From positions 62,087,500-62,151,499 of the forward strand of contig NC_037668.1 in NCBI RefSeq assembly GCF_003255815.1: DNA of 64,000 bases, in the 5' to 3' direction. Under the pieces are notes generated by a model that had not been told where the DNA came from, searched no databases, and saw only the letters and a list, made by a program, of their open reading frames with translations. Position numbers and translations under genes: made by a program. This document shows, in pieces, positions 33,126 to 43,607 of this stretch. The DNA is from Theropithecus gelada. Lineage: Eukaryota > Chordata > Mammalia > Primates > Cercopithecidae. The first letter of the stretch is position 1, and every line of letters starts with the position of its first letter.

Positions 33126-33590
33126 GAGTGCCTTACCCTAAGCCTGTGCTGTACACTTTTTGCCTCCCATCCTGAGGTTCTCTGCTGATGCTGCAGTGTG
33201 GGCTACTGTGGAAATGCATTCAGTACCTAGGCAGGTGCAACCTAGAAGTGTGGCAGAGTTAATGCCCCGTGAGGCAAACTTTTGAGCAAAGAGTAACAAG
33301 AAGATAATGTATAAATACTTCTCTCTTTCTATCCCTAGTTGGATGGTCTTAATCACATTTCATATGGCTTGGTGATGGTCTTGGGGGAATCAACCAACTA
33401 GTCAACCATAGTAGTGGTCATCCTAATAATGCACCTTTATATTGACTCTCTTTTCCCTGCCTCCTTTCCCCTATCCTTCACTTCTCTTCTCTGGTATCAT
33501 ATCCCTCACTAAAATACTCATATACATATGCCCATGTCTCAAGCTCTGCTTTTGGGAAAACCCAGACTGGGACAGACTTCCCTGGAACAG
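33126..33590 (+). mobile_element. ERVL-type LTR-like element (candidate 3' LTR)
   Basis: 'cctcccatcctgaggttctc', 'tggaaatgcattcagtacct' and 'aggcaggtgcaacctagaag', then 'ctatccttcacttctcttct' and 'caagctctgcttttgggaaa', resemble an ERVL-class LTR in sense. Its body is not obviously alike to 30550-31085, so they may be different LTR families rather than a pair. Confidence 0.55.
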
Positions 33591-34404
33591 AGAATGAGAA
33601 GGGAGACAATCTTCTCTGTTCCTTGACCTTAGTTCTCTTATTCTGGGATGAAAGCAAGGGAATCCTGGAGTTAGGAGATCCAGTGCCATGAAAGGATTCA
33701 AAAAGTGACCAGCTCACTTTGTCAGAGAGAAAGGATGTAAAGCTACCTCTCTTTAGGAGAGAGGAAGCAATTTTTACTTTGAAGGCTCTGTGAGAGGCAG
33801 GGCTAGTTACAAATGAAAAGGGGTACACTCCTTGGGAGGTTGATACGCAGATTTGTTTGATCTACAAATGATCATCTCTATCATATAATTTTTAGGGAGC
33901 AGAAGGCTCCCTTTCCATAAAACATTTTCTCTTTAGGTGCTTGAAATAACCGCTTAGTAGTTTTCTTTCTTGTATTAAGCATTGCCACATTCAAAATGCA
34001 CACCCTCAGAAAGCAGTCATCACTAGCTAAAATGCCTGATCAGGCCAGGCAAGTAACTCGAATGAAGAGTGCTGGGTTGCAGGGAGGCATGCATGCCCAG
34101 TTAAAAGGGGCAGCAGATCGCCAACTGCAGCTAACGCTGCCATATAGAAATATGAACCCGGTGTTGCCTGCTCCTCTGATTTTTTTAAAGAAGCTGGAAA
34201 TTCATATGGATATTAATATGCAACATTCTAAATTTTTAGGGTTGGCAGCTAATTAAAAAGTTTTGAGAGCAACATGAAGGCAAAGAAAAAGTGTCCATGG
34301 GCCCAGTAGAACAACTCTGTTTTGAAAAATTTGATCTCAGAAATTTCCAACCTCTCTTTACTTCGTCAACATCCAGTCAGTCTTGTCAAATTCTGCATTG
34401 TTCT
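33591..34404. other. Repeat-free DNA; candidate conserved non-coding element at about 33985-34260
   Basis: No repeat recognised. 33985-34260 has balanced composition, motifs such as 'ctgcagctaacgctgccata' and 'tatggatattaatatgcaac', and a TAATTA homeodomain core at 34251. The look is that of a developmental enhancer, but nothing in a single sequence proves constraint. Confidence 0.35.
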
Positions 34405-34690
34405 TTCAGAGGTATTGACAAAGTTCCTACCATGAATCAGAAACAAAAGTCAGGCACTAACTAGCTCTCTGCTTCTGGTGCACAGAGTAGCAGGCAGACA
34501 AGTAAGGAAACAATTACAAAACAGTGTGATGAAAGGGACACTGTAAAAAACACAGGTGCTGTGGGAGCCCAAAGGAGAGGCACCCACGCCAGCCTGGGAA
34601 ATTAGGGAAGGCTTCCTGGTGTAGATGACAAGGCATGAGATGTAATGGATGAAGAGAATGTGACAGGCAGGTGTAGCAGATGGAGAGTTG
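34405..34690 (-). mobile_element. L2 LINE 3' region
   Basis: 'aagtcaggcactaactagct', 'aggaaacaattacaaaacag', 'attagggaaggcttcctggt' and 'gtgacaggcaggtgtagcag' follow the antisense L2 3' UTR order. Confidence 0.65.
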
Positions 34691-34759
34691 TTCCTAAGTG
34701 GCTTCTCCCTTCCCACTTATTCAACCTTAATGCAGACCCTCATCACAGGGCACCAGAGT

Positions 34760-34900
34760 TATCAAACCACCCTTGTCATTGGTCTCCTTGATTCCAATCA
34801 TTCTCTACACTGTTGCAAAACTCACCTCTCTAAGACAAAAGTATGTCCTGTCACTCCCATATGTTAATTTCCTTTAGGGTGACCCCATTGAGGATGGGAG
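34760..34900 (+). mobile_element. L2 LINE fragment
   Basis: 'gattccaatcattctctaca', 'ctgttgcaaaactcacctct' and 'gtcctgtcactcccatatgt' fit the L2 sense strand. It lies opposite in sense to the preceding L2 piece. Confidence 0.6.
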
Positions 34901-36184
34901 AAGTTTCCCAGTTTCATGATCAACATCCCATTCATCAAAACTTTTTGAGAATTCACCTTCAACATAAACATGTCTGCTTATTTATTTATTTATAAATTAG
35001 ATACCTGTAATGTGCTAAGTAGCATGGAAATTTTGCACAAAGAGTAGAAAATTTTAAGGGAGAAGATACATATGGTTGAAAATTATAAAACATATTTATA
35101 TTTATATATATAATTTTCAACCATTAAATAAAATAATGAGAGCTGTGTAATTGGTCATCATAAATGCTTTGATACTTTAAAAAATCTTAGCTTAACACTT
35201 TTTGATACAATCATTTGAAGGTCAAGTTGAAAGTATGTTTATTTAGTACCTGGTTTTCATGACTTAGGCTGAAAGGCATGCAAAAGACATGGAGACCACA
35301 GTGGAAGACATACTTATTGGCTGCACTTTGTACATGTTAGACCCATTTTCAGTCCCATCTACCAATTATACAGACGATGTGAACATTTGCCTACTAGATC
35401 TCCATATTCCACGTATCAATTGTTCATTTCTGCTAATGAATTGGAAGATGCAGCATTTATATATTTTGAAGAAATGTGTACAAAGTCCTCCAGGATTTTT
35501 TATGTAGGAGATTTTTTAACACTTTAGAAAATTTTGTTTCCAAGTTTCTATAGAACACAGATATAACAGTTTTTATAAGTGACACCCTGACAAAATTTTA
35601 GGCAATAGGATCACGTAATGGTGGAAACACTTCAAACATCCATTTTAAAATGTTCTATCCTTTGTGCACACAAACCTGTTTCAAAAAACAGTTCCTTTCT
35701 CACTCATTGTTAAAAAATATCGCCTTTACCTTGAAAGGGCAGATTACAGATGTTTACTTTTTCAAAAATATCTAATAGCAACAGCTACCTGTCATCACTG
35801 GAAAGGTCAGCAAATTTGGAAAACTTGTCTTTTTGTAAAAGAAAATTGTATCTCTCATCTTTAAGTTCAATGAATTAGCCAGAGGCCCTCTGGATAGCAC
35901 AAGATCAAGCACATAAGCTTGGTGATCAAGATTTTTCTTGCCTTCCAAAGCATCTTTTGCTGAATGTATCCAGAATCCATTTTTAATTGCTTAAATGAAT
36001 AAAGCAAACTTCACCAATCCACTGAGCTCCTGGAGCATTTCTTCCCACACCTCTATCACAGTATTTATCAGCTTGCACTGTGATCTTTTGTTTGTTTGCA
36101 TACCGAGTACCCTAGGCAGGTGTGGGTGTATACCTTGAATGTCCAGCCTTCTTTCACATCTCTAAGCTTCCAGGGCCCAGCACT
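34901..36184. other. AT-rich stretch, no gene recognised
   Basis: Low GC, with a short (TTTA) run at 34978-34992 and the perfect palindrome listed at 35072-35124. Frames of 66-72 codons have no domain. Confidence 0.4.
35072..35124. repeat. Perfect AT-rich inverted repeat (16-bp arms)
   Basis: ATGGTTGAAAATTATA at 35072-35087 is exactly the reverse complement of TATAATTTTCAACCAT at 35109-35124, with a 21-base AT-only spacer apart from one C. It can form a hairpin or cruciform. Confidence 0.95.
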
Positions 36185-36245
36185 CCCTGTCACCCAGAGC
36201 AGATGCCAGCAAACACTTGCTGAGTACATATACAGATGAATGAGT
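36185..36245 (+). mobile_element. L2-like LINE 3' tip (weak)
   Basis: 'gcaaacacttgctgagtaca' and 'tatacagatgaatgagtt' resemble the last bases of L2. Short, so tentative. Confidence 0.4.
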
Positions 36246-36904
36246 TTCCCCAGGATGAGACAGACACATTTGGGTGCCTTCTTTGGTAGTGATCCATTCT
36301 CTATATGCTGATGTTCATAGCCAGAGCCATGAAAGTAGTATTTCTGAAAAGAAAGTCCAGGTTGGAATTCTTAAAATCATTTCTAAAAGACCTTTACTGT
36401 TGAAAGCATAATCAATTAATAATGTGTTTTATGCTAAAGAGATAATGGGAACCTCCCACAGGGGGGTTAAAGAATGACTGGAATTTAGGGCCAATACTCC
36501 TCCAAAATTGCTTCATGCCTCTGAGATACAAACAGCAGGAAACACACCAGCCCTCCCCGGGCTGGCAGAAGAAGCCCCAGACAGAGGGGAGGACTTAAGC
36601 CAGAGAAGAGGTAACATCCAGGAAAGTCCACTAACCATCTTCTTTATGACGGCCCTGCAGGATGCTCCAGCTGGTCTCCCTGTGCTCTGACCAGCAATCA
36701 GGAATTTTCTGGTCTCTGGCCATGGACAGTGCTGCCTTTATTGGTAAAAGCAGGAGTTGTGGGGGTGGTGGTGGGAGTGGAGCTGGCTCTAGAACTGGGG
36801 GTTGTGCCTCTGCAGAACATAGCCGATATACCAGCCCCAGACACAGCTAAGTTCCCAACTCTCTCCCAATGACTGAAGGAAGCTCTGTCATTCCTGATTC
36901 ATGA
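36246..36904. other. No recognised feature
   Basis: Includes a (GGT)n-like run near 36760-36780 and the duplicated word 'ctctgaccagcaatcagga'. No repeat family or gene called. Confidence 0.4.
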
Positions 36905-37065
36905 AGTCACTGAGTCTTCAGGTTGGAGAGACCTTAAAGGCCATCTTATGCTTGAGCACCTTTTGTGACAGGAGATTTACTACCTCCGGAGGCAGGCCAG
37001 TCCATCTTGGGAAGCTCTGGCAGTTGGAACACTCCCCTACGTTGAGCCCCAGCTAAGCTCTGCTT
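36905..37065 (+). mobile_element. Ancient CR1/L3-type LINE remnant, first half
   Basis: 'gagagaccttaaaggccatc', 'gaggcaggccagtccatctt' and 'gttgagccccagctaagctc' follow a very old LINE (CR1/L3-type) 3' region. The later part of the same consensus appears at 38195-38330 in the same orientation. Confidence 0.45.
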
Positions 37066-38194
37066 TTCATCAGGGTCACCCCTTTAATCAGAGCACATCA
37101 AGGGTGGCTTCGAGTAGCAGTCCCCCCAAGTGCAGAAAATAGAGGGAATGTTTTTTGTAGAGAATGTGAAAACAATAATAAAACAGGCTACAAGCCAGTC
37201 TGCTTTTTATTATTGCCACCATTCTCTGGCAGCTCTAAACAATGTTAGTGATAAAACACTCCTCTTTAACAAAAGCTTTTGTTGGTCAAGTACTAAGTAA
37301 TTGTTATGGTTACTGTTGCATTTTAATAATAATAATAATAGATGTAATAAGCTTCCATTTGGCACATTTTTATTACTTTTCCTTTAATGACATAGTATTC
37401 TACATGGGCACTAATTTGGAGAAGCCCCAGTTATACAACTGGCCCCAACACATGCAAACTCAGCTATAAATGCTCATTCAAGAGTAAATTCTTAAGATTT
37501 GAATGTATTCCAGTTTGTTTCAAGCACAGTTCATGTCTCCACCTCTTGTGGTACTTACATATCCCTGAGTTTAAATGGTAAATTTGAACTAAGTATCACA
37601 ATGGTGAAGACAAAACAAACAAACAAACAAACAAAAAAAAAAAACAGAAAATGAGTTACTTCAATTCTGACATTCTATGTGAGCCCTTGAAATTTTTTTT
37701 TTTTTTTTTAATTTAAAGCAGTGAAACAGTGAGAACTGCACGGTACAATTATTTTTTGTTCTGTAAGTGTGATTTTTAGTTTATCTGTATTGAATTTGAA
37801 TAATATCTTTAAAACTGAAATTCATCATTCTTTTTGAAGTGCCAATTGTTTTTTAACTGAAGAGTTAATCAGGAAAATAAAACTGTTATTGTTATTATTT
37901 ATTACTGCAACAGAATGTAGATATGTTTTCCCTTTTCTCAAAAGCTATACTAACATAATAAAAATATTAATCCATTAGTTTTTTCTCCTGTATTCTGTAA
38001 TATTTGTTGTATTTTTTACTGGCATGATTATATATGTTAAGTTTAACAAAAGAACATTTTCTCTGCCTGCTTTTCCTTTGTGGCCATTGGCATTTGTTTC
38101 ATTTTGCGTTTATTACTGAAAAAAAGCCTTGTTGGACAGAGGAAGGGGTTGTTAAAAGTGATCCTCTCTAGATGTCAAATACACCAGGCGCTCC
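37066..38194. other. AT-rich repeat-free interval, unexplained
   Basis: About 1.1 kb lying between two halves of an ancient LINE remnant. Contains (AAT)n at 37327-37340, (AAAC)n/poly(A) at 37613-37645 and a T-run at 37689-37709. Motifs such as 'tttaacaaaagcttttgttg' (near 37265) look conserved-like. No ORF of note. Confidence 0.4.
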
Positions 38195-38335
38195 ATCATT
38201 TCTAATCCCTTTCTCTGAGCACAGTCCCAGTGTTTGAAAATCCCCATCACGTCCCCCCTAGACTTTTCTAGGTTGATCATCCCGGTCCTCCCAAACATTT
38301 CTAATAAAAATGGTTTTGAGTCTTTCTGCCACCCT
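38195..38335 (+). mobile_element. Ancient CR1/L3-type LINE remnant, second half
   Basis: 'ctaatccctttctctgagca', 'aaaatccccatcacgtcccc', 'cctagacttttctaggttga' and 'tcatcccggtcctcccaaac' continue the element begun at 36905. Confidence 0.45.
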
Positions 38336-38339
38336 CACT

Positions 38340-38525
38340 ATAATGGCTATCATTTGTCAAGCACTTACCAAGTGCCAGATAATGTACATGTTCTCATCTG
38401 ATCTACAACCTTCTGAAGCAGACATTGTTCTTCCCATTTTATGTCTGGGAATACCGAGGCTTAAAGGGATGAATTAACTTCCCCAAATCCTATAGCTGGT
38501 GTGCAACAGAGCTGAGATGGAAAGT
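38340..38525 (-). mobile_element. MIR SINE
   Basis: 'caagcacttaccaagtgcca', 'gaataccgaggcttaaaggg' and 'atagctggtgtgcaacagag' in antisense MIR order. Confidence 0.8.
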
Positions 38526-40195
38526 TAGGTATGTGTGACAGCAAACCTGTGAAATCCTGCCCCCACTCTCCACTCCCCAATATCCTCACCACATGGTGGT
38601 GGGCTTGTCTGTCTTGCTCTTCCTTTGGTGGCTTCCAAGACTAAATACCACACACCCTCCACAAGCACAAAGGCTCAGCTTGGAGAGAGTCACCTCCTTC
38701 ATTCCAGAAGCTGTACTTGTACTAATGCGGCCTCTGAGCTCACTGGTTTCATGGGCAGCCACAGCAGATAGAATGGATCCCAGGAGGAGGTTGACTTGAG
38801 CCACAGGGGATGAGCATATGACATTTGGGACCCATCAGGTCTGAAAGGAAGGTGGCGGGTGGGGAGAGCAAACACTAAGATGGAAGAGGGGTTCCTCTAG
38901 GCTATCCTGGTGAAAGGTCAAAAATTCCCAAGTCCCAGGGACAGGATCATGCATAAGCCCCCACCTGTAGAAATGTTCAGGGTCTCAAGAGCCCTGGTCC
39001 AGGAAGTGGAATGGGGGGCAGAGCAGAGGTGACCAGCAAAGCAGGAGCAGAGCCCCGCCTTGGTAGGCAAGTCTATGTGAATCAAGGGAGGATGGCCTGG
39101 GGAAAGGATGGGTGACCCAGAGGGGATAGACATATCCCTGCTGGTCTGGGAACAGTGGCTGGGCTTTCATCACTGGACTAGAGGACTAGGCTGAAGGATT
39201 CCAGATGCCCATCCCAGGCCCCTTCTACCCAGCCCCTTGCAGAAGGCTGGAGGAGAGTCACCCAATGCTGCCACCGCCCTATGGGCCCTGTGGCTTCCTT
39301 AAAACCTCACTTCTATATAAAAACAGAAGCAAGCATCTTCCCAAGGCCATTTGCCAGACGGCAGAGAGGTCTGGACAGCCTGCTATGCATTTTCTGCTCC
39401 CATTATCCCTGTGTGAGGTGGGCAGACTGGGACAAGCAGATCCTTTCTAAGCAGCTGGATGGACTCAAGTCTGAATCAGCTTGTTCTCTCATCCTGGGCT
39501 TGTGCTCACCTCCAATCTTACCTCTGCCTTTCAACTCTGAGCCCTAATCGTGAGCACCCGGGCTCAGAACAGGCTGACATGAATTCTTATTCAAGTTCAC
39601 TTCATTCAGCCCAGCCATGGATCCAGATAGTTGGGACTTTTGGGGTCCCACATAAGTGGTGTGCACGTACTCAGTCAGTGGGGCCCTGGGAATCAGTTGG
39701 ATTTTCCAGCTTCAGGCAACACCAACATGTGAACAGATGCTGTCCCGTCAGGGCAAAACTTCATCCACTGGGGCCATCACCCAGGGAAAGGAACTAGCAG
39801 AACCAGCTAGGGGATAGGGTCCCTGACGACCAGCCGGTGAATCAAAGGCATGTAGGAGCTCCAGCCCTTAAAGAGGATTCAAATGTTGGCCAAGTCTCCA
39901 GAGAGAAGTCAATCCTATAACATGTTCCAGTAAGTGGAGATGAGAGGGGTAGTTCATGGGCAGGGAATAACTTGAGGATTTGTGAACAACCAGGCCCTGC
40001 CTCCACACCCACTGGGGCCAGGCTTAGGGCCATGAGACTAGACTAGATTCACACTAGTGGAGATGGCCTTCTAACGTGCAGACTTGGTCAGGGTCTGGAG
40101 GGGCTGAACCTAGGGGTAGGCATCCTTGGGGATTCTGGTTGATCAGGATGAGGAAGGCATTGACAGGTTTGAGCACTCCCAAACACTATTCAATT
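38526..40195. other. No recognised feature (repeat-poor)
   Basis: Moderately GC-rich single-copy-like DNA, 1.6 kb. Frames up to 112 codons (39459-39797) lack domains and lie in several overlapping frames. Confidence 0.4.
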
Positions 40196-40210
40196 AAAGA
40201 AATTGCATCT

Positions 40211-40361
40211 CAGCCAGACTTGGTGGCTCACACCTGTAATTCCAGCATTTTGGGAAGCTGAGGTGGAAAGATAGCTGGAGTCCAGAAGTTCAAGGCCAGC
40301 CCTGGTGATAGTGAGACCCTGTCTCTACCGAAAAAAAAAAAAAAAAAGAAGAAGAAGAAGA
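40211..40361 (+). mobile_element. Free left Alu monomer (FLAM-like)
   Basis: Only the left Alu arm: 'cagccagacttggtggctca', 'cattttgggaagctgaggtg' and 'gtgagaccctgtctctaccg', followed by an A-run and (GAA)n. A perfect 15-bp duplication AAAGAAATTGCATCT at 40196-40210 and 40362-40376 shows that the monomer inserted as a unit, not as a later-truncated dimer. Confidence 0.9.
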
Positions 40362-40376
40362 AAAGAAATTGCATCT

Positions 40377-41164
40377 TGTCATCTATGGAGCCTGGCATAA
40401 TGAATAAGCCAAGCATGGACTTTCCAGGCCTGACCTTGCATCTTGCTGGCAATGTCCCTCCCATCTCCTTTAGATTAAATGTGGGGAAATGAGAGTATAA
40501 TGAAAAACACTGATTAGCTGTAGCCGTAGCAGGGGAGGTAAGTTTCTCTTGCTGTATTACTCTTCCTTCCTCCCTTCCCCCTCTCTCTCTTTTTCTCCCT
40601 CTCTCTCCCTCTCTGAAGAAGCACTGCTCTTTGTCCTAACCTATGGAATGGTGGGTTAATTGGCTTATAGAGCTGCTGAATATGGAACAGAGCCCTAATG
40701 GAGATTTAATCAAAGGAGACAGTTATGTCGAGTGAGGTGTAAAAGCCATTGAAGATGAATGGAGACGGATACAATTTTCCCCCCAGAGTTATTCAGAGCA
40801 ATTTTAATAAAGTGCAAGTTTAACTATGGAATGGATTGTATGACCAAGTGTCATTTTTGCTGCAGGGCACAGCAGAGCAGGCAAGGGAAGGAGAACTTTG
40901 AAAGTTGTTTGAAAAAGGTGGAGCCTTTCTGTGCCTCACACAATGGGCATGGTGTCAAAGTTCAATGCTCCCCCCAAGTCTACCTTTTGCCCAATGGCCC
41001 CACTATATGACTCATTTCAGTGATGCTTCCTGAAGCTTCTGTAGCTTGATCTTGGTGGTTAGACCTGAAGACTCTCCACACCTAGGTCATAGCTATTCTT
41101 GGAGCCCATAGACCCCACCATTTACTAGGGTCTCTGCATCTTTCCCTGACAACCTCTCAATTGT
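40377..41164. other. Repeat-free DNA; candidate enhancer-like segment with TCF/LEF motif
   Basis: Contains a CT-rich tract at 40562-40615. 40620-40830 has the look of conserved non-coding DNA: the TCF/LEF-type motif ATCAAAGG lies at 40709-40716 and TTAATAAAG near 40803. No ORF of note. Confidence 0.35.
40562..40615. repeat. CT-rich low-complexity tract
   Basis: CCTTCC, CTCTCT and CCCTCT runs, pyrimidine-only with few exceptions. Confidence 0.85.
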
Positions 41165-41325
41165 TCTACAGTTCTCAGCTTAGCTGTCACTCTGTTTGGG
41201 AAGAGTTCCTTGAATCACTCTTTCTTTTTCTCTAATGACCTGTATGCCATGTAATTCCACAATTGTCTTTTTTGTATGTGCCTGCCATCACTGCTAGATT
41301 GTGGCTTCCCTGAGTGCATGTGTAT
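41165..41325 (+). mobile_element. L2 LINE 3' region
   Basis: 'ctcagcttagctgtcactct', 'gtttgggaagagttccttga' and 'tagattgtggcttccctgag' follow sense L2. Confidence 0.65.
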
Positions 41326-41399
41326 GTGTGCAAATACACGTATATGTATACATACTTCCCCCTCCCCGCTACACATATATGACATTTGTTTACTGGGAC

Positions 41400-41800
41400 T
41401 GTCTTAGACAAACTATTGTACAAATTGCTTCTTTACTCAGCAGTGTGGTGTGGACATATTAATGCATGTTGCTTTACAGCAAGCTCTTTAACAGCTATAC
41501 TGTATCGCTGTGTATGCATATAACATAAATTATCTAACAAATCCTATACATTTTTCTGCTATCAGAAACATTACTGAAGGAGCATTCTTTTGCCTGTATA
41601 TTTTTGCAAATTTGTTTAATTAACTGCTTGATAAATTCCTAGAAGAAAAATTGTCAAGGTAAAAATTTTGATACATATTTTCAAGCTGCCCTCCAAAGGA
41701 GAAAAAGGTGTGCTAATGTACACTCTCACGAACGCTGTCTGAGAGTGTCTGTTTTCCTGTACCCTTTCTATCCATTGCTAATCATGTTCATTTTTGCCAG
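41400..41800 (-). mobile_element. Old L1 (L1M-type) 3' fragment
   Basis: 'gataaattcctagaagaaaa', 'ttttgatacatattttcaag', 'ctgccctccaaaggagaaaa' and 'gtacactctcacgaacgctg' follow the antisense 3' region of old mammalian L1. Confidence 0.6.
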
Positions 41801-42977
41801 TCTGATGGGAAAGACCTGATGTTTCATTCTTGTTAACTCTGACAATTTAATAATCCAAGAAAGGCCCCATATCAGGAAATGATATAACTGCATGTCTTGG
41901 CAGGGCCGTGAGATTCCGAAAGCCTGTGTTGGGGGAAGAAGAGCTTGCTGAGACTCTTCTCAGAGAAATCACCTAGGACAAGACAGCTGTCTCCCTGGAG
42001 GAAGAGGCTGGCAGCCCAAACCATTAAATCCAAGAGCTGGAGTCAAGTGGAGTCTGATTCATTTAATATCACATTCTAGGGGTCTGGGTGGGCTTTCTAG
42101 ATGACTGCACTTTTTGGCATCTGATAAGTGTCTAAGTCATAGATTTGAAAGGGGACTCTAAGTTAGTGGGAGGGCTAGCAAAAGCAATATGCAGGTCAAG
42201 GAGATGGTATATCCCGTACGTACAATGCAAGGCATATAAGAAAGAGATTCAAGGGGCTTGAGTAATGAGGCTGACTTCTACGACTAGACAAGAAGCCCTG
42301 GGGCAAAATTAGGAACAAGGGAGCTGAACAGAGGGCAGTTAGACTCGAGATGGAAGCTACTGAGGTGGCAGCCTGATGCCTCCCTGGGTACCCCGGGGCT
42401 AAATACCCCTGTGCACTGGGCACACTGGATGTAAGGGCAACTGATTATTTGAAGACCCGACTGGGCTATGGGCAAGGAATTCCTGATGGCCTTTAAGGCT
42501 AGGCCCTTATTGGCTCGAGGACTGGGCAGGTGACACAGCAGGAGCAGGCATGGACTCTACTCTTGACAACTGGATCTACCAAGTAGGAAGAAAACACCTT
42601 CTGCCAGAAAACATCCAGATGATTCCTTCCAACCAAGTCCTTTTCTAGTCTTGAGGTGGGAGTGAGAGTGGGCACAGCAATGCTCGAAGGAATGACATTG
42701 AGCTACTGCTATTTCTACATTGACTGGCATGAAGTCCAGGCCCTGTTTCCCCACGTTACCAGTGACCAAAAGAGACCTCAGTGAAATCCAAGGACAATGA
42801 CTGAGTCAGGGTAGAGCAGTGTTTGGCCCCCATGAGGCTCAAGCCAGCCCAGGGGTTCTGGCAAAGCAGGCTGATGCTTGGGGCTAGATCCTGAAGGTGA
42901 CTCCAAAACCACACTCATGAATCAAATCAAAGAAAGCCCAAACAGTCCTTACATTTAAGGGGTAAATGTGGTTTTGG

Positions 42978-42979
<2 letters not shown>
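41801..42979. other. No recognised feature
   Basis: No repeat recognised up to the Alu. Ends in TGGTTTTGGA (42969-42978), the left duplication of that Alu. Confidence 0.4.
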
Positions 42980-43012
<33 letters not shown>

Positions 43013-43293
43013 AGACGGAGTTTAGCTCTTATTGCCCAGGTTGGAGTGCAATGGCGCAATCTCGGCTCACCACAAACTCTGTCTCCCGGGTTCAAGCAAT
43101 TCTCCTGCCTCAGCCTCCTGAGTAGCTGGGATTACAGGCATGTGCCACCACGCCTGGCTACTTTTGTATTTTCAGTAGAGATGGTGTTTCTCCATGTTGG
43201 TCAGGCTGGTCTCGAACTCCCGACCTCAGGTGATCCACCCGCCTCAGCCTCCCAAAGTGCTGGGATTACAGGCGTGAGCCACCATGCCCAGCC
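42980..43293 (-). mobile_element. AluS-type Alu, full length
   Basis: About 32 Ts, then 'gagacggagtttagctctta', 'cctcaggtgatccacccgcc' and the 5' end 'ccaccatgcccagcc'. Target-site duplication TGGTTTTGGA at 42969-42978 and 43295-43304. Confidence 0.95.
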
Positions 43294-43332
43294 CTGGTTT
43301 TGGATCTCGAAGTTAAAAAAAACATGTGAAGA

Positions 43333-43607
43333 GACCAGGCACAGTGGCTGTGGGTGGATAACCTGAGGTGAGGAGTTTGAGACCAGCCTGGCCAATAGAC
43401 CCCATCTCTACTAAAAATACAAAAATTAGCTAGATGTAGTGGTGCGCACCGGTAGTCCCAGCTATTCGGGAGGATGAAGCAGGAGAATCTCTTGAGCTCC
43501 AAAGGCGAGGTTTACAGGGAGCCGAGATGGCACCACTGCACTCTGGCCTGGCTGACAGAGCGAGACCCTGTCTCAAAAAACAAAAATAAAAACAAACAAA
43601 AAAAAAA
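43333..43607 (+). mobile_element. AluS-type Alu with left-arm deletion
   Basis: 'gaccaggcacagtggctgtg' jumps straight to 'ggtggataacctgaggtgag', so about 35-40 bases of the left arm, including the usual 'aatcccagcactttggg', are lost. The right arm is complete with an A-rich tail. Imperfect flanking duplication ATGTGAAGAG / ATGTGAGGAG. It lies head-to-head with the Alu at 42980-43293, about 39 bp apart. Confidence 0.93.

Noticed and set aside
42968..43366. 132-codon ORF
   Set aside because: Translation of an antisense Alu.
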